Below, piece after piece: positions 59,880 to 64,000 of a stretch of 64,000 bases of DNA. The notes below the pieces were generated by a model. The model was not told the origin of the DNA. It saw only the letters and a program-made list of their open reading frames with translations, and ran no database searches. Source of the stretch: Alteribacillus sp. YIM 98480 (GTDB taxonomy: Bacteria; Bacillota; Bacilli; Bacillales; Marinococcaceae). Positions within the stretch are counted from its first letter, which is position 1, and every line of letters starts with the position of its first letter. A program made the translations under genes and the position numbers. The stretch covers positions 248,001 through 312,000 of the forward strand of contig NZ_VTOK01000001.1 of the NCBI RefSeq assembly GCF_009765375.1, written 5' to 3'.

Positions 59880-60527
59880 TTATTTTCGGTTTTCATAAGC
59901 TAGCAGTGTGTTTAACTTATGCTGACGTGCATATGCTTCTAAAGAGGCTTTGGAATCATGATTTTTTAACAGTTCAATCATTTTATCATGTTCTTTAACG
60001 GAATCTGGAGCACGCATTGGGAAAAATGCGAAGCCAGAGGTTCTGACCGTATCAAGTTTTTCCCAAGATTTTTCAATATCAATTATTAATAATTTATTGG
60101 GGCAATGCGAATAAATCGCAAAGTGAAACTTCTTGTTTAATTGACTGAACGTATTTAAATCATATTGAGTTAATACTTTTTTCATTTCTTCATTAATGTC
60201 AACTAATTCATTTACATGTTCTTCAGACATATGTTCTACACTTAGTGCAGTAGCATACCCCTCTAAAATTGCAAGCAGTTCCAGCGTCTGCTTATACACC
60301 TTTTCATCAATAGAAAGAACAACCGCACCAGCATTTGGTTTGTATTCGATAAGTCTGTCAGCCTCAAGCCGTCGAATAGCTTCTCGAACAGGAATGTGGC
60401 TGGATCCAACCTCCTTTGCAATTTGATCTAAAATAATGCGTTGTCCTGGTGAATACGTACCATCTAAAATCCGTCCTCTAATGACATTATATGCATGTTT
60501 GCTTTTATTCATCTTTTTCTGTTCCAT
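59880..60527 (-). CDS. GntR-family (FCD) regulator in the hpa cluster
   Basis: 215 residues from the ATG at 60527; a longer in-frame start at 60563 would add a hydrophobic stretch not typical of the family, and ATG at 60512 is also possible. No start has a strong ribosome site. The winged helix has GRILDGTYSPGQRIILDQIA and SSHIPVREAIRRLEADRLIE. The FCD domain follows (FSQLNKKFHFAIYSHCPN). Probably controls hpaG1-G2-F or hpaE-B in response to an aromatic acid (inference). Confidence 0.85.
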   Translation of the reverse strand: MEQKKMNKSKHAYNVIRGRILDGTYSPGQRIILDQIAKEVGSSHIPVREAIRRLEADRLIEYKPNAGAVVLSIDEKVYKQTLELLAILEGYATALSVEHMSEEHVNELVDINEEMKKVLTQYDLNTFSQLNKKFHFAIYSHCPNKLLIIDIEKSWEKLDTVRTSGFAFFPMRAPDSVKEHDKMIELLKNHDSKASLEAYARQHKLNTLLAYENRK

Positions 60528-60578
60528 AAAAATTATTATATATAATATTGTATACGATAGCAAGTGGTTGTTGATGTG

Positions 60579-61475
60579 TTATGTAGTAGGATAAGCGTTT
60601 TTAAATAAATCTAATAAACGTTGAGCTGCTTTCGTTAAACTGCGGTCTTTTTTCCAAATAATAGCTGGTTCAGCTGCAATAGAGGCGTCTTCGAGTTCTA
60701 GAATTCTGAGACTTTCATAAGAGAAAGCGTACAAAGTCGATCTTGGAACAATGGTTGCGCCAACCCCTGTAGTCGCCAGCGAAAGGAGCATGGTAGCATC
60801 TGGACATTCACAAATAACATTCGGCTCAAAACCATGATTTCTGCATTCATTTACGATTAATTCAAATTGACCTGTTCCACTGATTCTGTGAAGAAGCATT
60901 AACGGAATATGTTTTAATTCCTTCATGGAGATCTTTTGTACTTCTTGTTCAAAGCTGTTCCAATTTTCTGGAAGAACAAGAACATACGATTCAGAAGGGA
61001 GACGAAGCGTAGAAAATTCTTCTAGATCAACTGGAAGGCGAACGAATGCCAACTCAATGTCACGGTTTCTTATACTTTCTTCAAGATAAAAGGTATCACC
61101 TTCTCTAAGTAGAAACGAGATTTTTGAGTGCTGTTGGCGCAATTTTTTCATCTGTTCCGGTAAAAAAGAAAAGCAAGATTTGTTAGAACCTATTGCAAGA
61201 ACACCTCTAATGCCTTCATTCGTTTCTTGTACTTCTACAATGGTTTCTTCAAGCTCATGCATTATGTTTTTAGCCTTTTTATACAACACACGGCCAGCTT
61301 CTGTTAATTCAATGGTACGTCCATTCCTTTCAAACAACTCAATATTTAGCTCTTCTTCAATCTTTTTTAATTGTTGACTAAGTGGAGGCTGGGCCATATG
61401 AAGTTTTTTGGCAGCTTTTGTGATCTGTCCTTCATCTGCAACTGTACAAAAATAACGAAGCTGTTTTATATCCAT
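60579..61475 (-). CDS. LysR family transcriptional regulator
   Basis: 298 residues, ATG after AGGGGTGA. N-terminal HTH MDIKQLRYFCTVADEGQITK, AAKKLHMAQPPLSQQLKKIE is typical. The effector domain has IGSNKSCFSFLPEQMKKLR and TGVGATIVPRST. It diverges from hpaE, the classical LysR arrangement, so it probably activates hpaE-hpaB. Palindromes lie in the 213-bp gap. Similar to CatR/CcpC-like regulators, exact subgroup unknown. Confidence 0.9.
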   Translation of the reverse strand: MDIKQLRYFCTVADEGQITKAAKKLHMAQPPLSQQLKKIEEELNIELFERNGRTIELTEAGRVLYKKAKNIMHELEETIVEVQETNEGIRGVLAIGSNKSCFSFLPEQMKKLRQQHSKISFLLREGDTFYLEESIRNRDIELAFVRLPVDLEEFSTLRLPSESYVLVLPENWNSFEQEVQKISMKELKHIPLMLLHRISGTGQFELIVNECRNHGFEPNVICECPDATMLLSLATTGVGATIVPRSTLYAFSYESLRILELEDASIAAEPAIIWKKDRSLTKAAQRLLDLFKNAYPTT

Positions 61476-61598
61476 TTTATCACCCCTGCTGCAATGTTTC
61501 TTTATTGTATATGAAAAACATATATATAATCAATATTTTTAATATTTTTAATATGTTAGAAAGCGTGATACATTTAATTTAGAAATTAGTTAGACAAT

Positions 61599-61667
61599 TT
61601 CCATATTTCGAAAAAGAGCTGCATCATAATATGGGAATTTTTTTTAGTATGAAAGAAAGCGTTATCA
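61599..61667 (+). promoter_or_regulatory. palindrome and cre-like box before hpaE
   Basis: TTCCATATT (61599-61607) and AATATGGGAA (61628-61637) form an inverted repeat like the one before the ALDH at 51609. AGAAAGCGTTATCA (61654-61667) matches 13 of 14 cre positions, so CcpA may repress hpaE-B. Confidence 0.5.
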
Positions 61668-61688
61668 AAAAGATGGGAGGTAACATTT

Positions 61689-63209
61689 ATGAGCACTCGT
61701 TTAATGGATGTAAATGATGCTGGGAAAGAAGCGATTTCTTCCATTTCAGACATTCAGCTTTATATTGATGGAGTATTTGTCCATGCCGATAGTAAGGAAA
61801 CATTCGAAAACATTAGCCCCTTTACGAATGAACCAATCAACAGGGTCGCCTCTGGAGATACGGAGGATATTGATCAAGCTGTCAAAGCGGCAAGAAAAGC
61901 GTTTAAGGGAGAATGGGGAAACTTAAAGGTAAAAGAACGGTTGGCTTATATTTATAGGATTGCCGATTTAATTGATGAACATATCGATGAAATCGCTCCG
62001 TTAGAATCCTATGACACAGGGCTGCCCCTAAGCCAAACGAAAAAGATGGTTGCACGATCGGCTCATAACTTCCGATTTTATGCGGAAATGGTGTCAAGCC
62101 GTTTAGTGGGAGATGTGTATCAAGTAGACGACGAGTTTTTGAATTATACGATTCATAAACCAGTCGGCATCGCAGGTTTAATTACCCCATGGAATGCACC
62201 GTTTATGCTGGAAACGTGGAAAATCGCCCCGGCATTGGCGACAGGGAACACAGTCATTTTGAAACCGGCGGAATGGTCGCCGTTAACCGCGAATCGTCTA
62301 GCGGAGATTATTGATAAAGCAGGGCTTCCGGATGGTGTGTTTAATGTAGTGCACGGGTACGGCGAAAAAGCCGGAGCTGCATTGGTTGCGCACCCAGATG
62401 TGGAATTGATTTCTTTTACGGGAGAAACGACAACCGGTTCCGAAATTATGAAAAATGGCGCGGACTCGCTGAAACGATTCTCAATGGAATTGGGTGGTAA
62501 GTCACCGATCATCGTGTTTGACGATGCAGATTTAGACCGGGCTCTTGATGCAGCGACGTGGGGCATCTTTTCTTTCAACGGGGAACGCTGTACAGCAAAT
62601 TCTCGCTTGTACCTTCATGAAAGCGTTGCCGACACCTTTGTCGAACGATTGAAAGAAAGAGTGCAAAATATTATCGTCGGAGATCCGATGAGAGAAGAGA
62701 CCCAAGTCGGACCACTCATTCATAAAAAACATTATAACAACGTCAAAGGGTACTTGGAACTAGCGAAAGAAGAAGGCTGTGAGGTGATCAGCGGCCATAT
62801 TCCAGAGGACATGAGCCGCGGTAACTTTATCGCCCCGACCATCTTATTGAATGCTCATAATAACATGCGGGTAATTCAAGAAGAAATCTTCGGTCCTGTG
62901 ATCGCTGTCATGACCTTTAAAGAGGAAGAAGAAGTGATTGAACTCGCCAATGATGTTCGGTATGGCTTGGCTGGTTATGTATGGACGAAAGACATGCAGC
63001 GCGGCCACCGCGTCGCTCAAGCTGTAGACTCTGGGATGTTGTGGGTAAATTCCCAAAACGTCCGTGATTTGCGCACCCCATTTGGAGGTTCCAAACACAG
63101 CGGGATTGGGCGAGAAGGCGGTTATTATGCATTTGAATTCTACACCGAGGTTCAAATTATACATGTGGCGTTAAAAGACCACCACATCCCGCAATTTGGA
63201 AAAAAATAA
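61689..63209 (+). CDS. hpaE: 5-carboxymethyl-2-hydroxymuconate semialdehyde dehydrogenase
   Basis: 506 residues, ATG after GATGGGAGG. Aldehyde dehydrogenase motifs: LITPWNAPFMLETWK (about residue 163), MELGGKSPIIVF (about 265), catalytic Cys in NGERCTANSR (about 300), PFGGSKHSGIGREGG. The C-terminal tail DHHIPQFGK is characteristic of HpaE. It oxidises the semialdehyde produced by ring cleavage of homoprotocatechuate. The gene is visibly richer in GC than the island to its left. hpaB follows after 22 bp. Confidence 0.92.
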   Translation: MSTRLMDVNDAGKEAISSISDIQLYIDGVFVHADSKETFENISPFTNEPINRVASGDTEDIDQAVKAARKAFKGEWGNLKVKERLAYIYRIADLIDEHIDEIAPLESYDTGLPLSQTKKMVARSAHNFRFYAEMVSSRLVGDVYQVDDEFLNYTIHKPVGIAGLITPWNAPFMLETWKIAPALATGNTVILKPAEWSPLTANRLAEIIDKAGLPDGVFNVVHGYGEKAGAALVAHPDVELISFTGETTTGSEIMKNGADSLKRFSMELGGKSPIIVFDDADLDRALDAATWGIFSFNGERCTANSRLYLHESVADTFVERLKERVQNIIVGDPMREETQVGPLIHKKHYNNVKGYLELAKEEGCEVISGHIPEDMSRGNFIAPTILLNAHNNMRVIQEEIFGPVIAVMTFKEEEEVIELANDVRYGLAGYVWTKDMQRGHRVAQAVDSGMLWVNSQNVRDLRTPFGGSKHSGIGREGGYYAFEFYTEVQIIHVALKDHHIPQFGKK

Positions 63210-63231
63210 ATTTATTTAAGGAGGAATTAAA

Positions 63232-64000
63232 ATGCCTGCTAAAACAGGAGCACAGTACAAAGAAAGACTTCGGAAGGCGAAAAATAATGTGTACATTCAT
63301 GGAGAGCGTGTCGAAGATCCAACGACTCATCCAGGGTTTAAAAATGTTATTAATTCCATGGCAAACCTTTATGACCTTCAGTATGAGCAGCCGGAAAAAA
63401 TGCTTTATACATCACCTACTTCCGGAGACAAAGTAGGAATGACATTTTTGCGTCCCGAATCAAAAGAAGATTTGGTCAAACGCAGAGAAGCGATTCAAAC
63501 CTGGGCTCGGACATCCGGAGGTATGATGGGGCGTTCTCCTGATTATTTAAACGCTGAAGTGATGGCAATGGGAGTAGCAACCGATCTTTTTGCAGAAGAT
63601 GATCCGATGTTTGCAGAAAATGCGAAAAATTATTACGAATATGCGCGCGAAAATGACATTAGTTTAACGCATACTTTAATTCACCCTCAGGTGAACCGTC
63701 AAAAAGCGCAGCACGAACAAAAAGACGCCAATGTTGCATTGCACCTCGTCGAAAAAAGATCAGATGGAATCATTGTAGACGGAGCACGTCTTTTGGCTAC
63801 ACAAGGCGGTATTACAGATGAAATTCTCGTATTTCCATCAACCGTAAAACAAGCTGGTGAACTAGATGATCCATATTCCCTAGCGTTTGTCGTACCAAAT
63901 AATACCCCTGGGTTGAAGTATATTAGCCGCGAGTCTTTTGATTACGGAAAAAATGAATGGGATCATCCAATGAGCAGCCGGTTCGAAGAAGGAGACGCGA
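63232..64000 (+). CDS. hpaB: 4-hydroxyphenylacetate 3-monooxygenase, oxygenase component (3'-truncated)
   Basis: The first 256 codons, open to the window edge; about half of the usual 480-520 residues. ATG after AAGGAGG. HpaB family blocks: MPAKTGAQYKERLRKAKNNV, YIHGERVEDPTTHPGF, ARTSGGMMGRSPDYLN, SLTHTLIHPQVNR, DGIIVDGARLLATQG. It hydroxylates 4-hydroxyphenylacetate to homoprotocatechuate using FADH2 from an HpaC reductase. Together with hpaE, hpaG1/G2 and hpaF it defines the pathway; hpaD, hpaC and hpaH/I would lie outside the window. Confidence 0.92.
   Translation, partial: MPAKTGAQYKERLRKAKNNVYIHGERVEDPTTHPGFKNVINSMANLYDLQYEQPEKMLYTSPTSGDKVGMTFLRPESKEDLVKRREAIQTWARTSGGMMGRSPDYLNAEVMAMGVATDLFAEDDPMFAENAKNYYEYARENDISLTHTLIHPQVNRQKAQHEQKDANVALHLVEKRSDGIIVDGARLLATQGGITDEILVFPSTVKQAGELDDPYSLAFVVPNNTPGLKYISRESFDYGKNEWDHPMSSRFEEGDA

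Overview
The window looks like chromosomal DNA of a low-GC Gram-positive bacterium, most likely a member of Bacillaceae and probably a salt- or alkali-tolerant one. The signs are strong AGGAGG-type ribosome binding sites, frequent GTG/TTG starts, sigma-A type promoters with 17-bp spacers, CcpA cre boxes, TnrA/GlnR boxes, a ykkC (guanidine-I) leader, and Bacillaceae-style dispersed repeats. The genus cannot be fixed from this sequence alone. The genes are overwhelmingly catabolic. I see no rRNA, tRNA, phage genes, CRISPR array or transposase gene.

Layout. (1) 1-2.6 kb: a truncated DHDPS-family aldolase, a fumarylacetoacetate-hydrolase-family protein and a cyclase, ending at a strong hairpin. 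(2) 2.8-11.1 kb: a complete biotin-independent malonate decarboxylase operon (mdcH-A-B-C-DE-G, with the beta and gamma subunits fused), a divergent malonate transporter (madL-madM) and a GntR/FCD regulator. Three TCGACNNT(C/A)GAC sites lie at the three promoter regions. (3) 11.3-14.3 kb: an egtB-like pseudogene, a phosphoesterase, two dispersed repeats and an APC permease. (4) 14.4-21.9 kb: a guanidine catabolic operon (carboxyguanidine deiminase subunits, guanidine/urea carboxylase, allophanate hydrolase) behind a guanidine-I riboswitch, with two TnrA-type boxes in the divergent promoter region. (5) 22.2-27.0 kb: acyl-CoA synthetase, Fe-dependent alcohol dehydrogenase, TetR regulator and HSL-type esterase. 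(6) 27.7-57.5 kb: a large CoA-thioester catabolic island described below. (7) 57.7-64.0 kb: part of a 4-hydroxyphenylacetate/homoprotocatechuate meta-cleavage cluster (hpaF, hpaG2, hpaG1, two regulators, hpaE, hpaB truncated at the window edge).

The island at 27.7-57.5 kb has the parts for taking up a bulky organic acid (TRAP transporter and an AAHS-type MFS carrier), making the CoA ester (three ligases plus a class III CoA-transferase), oxidising it (acyl-CoA dehydrogenase, four SDRs, luciferase-like monooxygenase, flavin reductase, ALDH, ADH), hydrating it (a two-subunit MaoC pair and three NTF2/SnoaL-like proteins) and cleaving it (a thiolase-fold protein paired with a Zn-ribbon/OB-fold DUF35 partner). 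It also carries its own ribBA. A TetR regulator at 27.7 kb has a CAAACANNTGTTTG box just after its own -10 hexamer. The same box, exact or degenerate, sits before ribBA, the acyl-CoA dehydrogenase operon, the TRAP operon and the second SDR operon. This is the strongest candidate for an undescribed pathway; the substrate cannot be read from the sequence.

Dispersed non-coding elements are abundant. There are two repeat types with GCGCAAGCGCC/GGCGCTTGCGC ends (an A+B pair at both 12.6 and 27.1 kb, and a lone inverted A at 22.0 kb), a repeat family whose 3' end is an intrinsic terminator, and a 190-bp MITE-like element.
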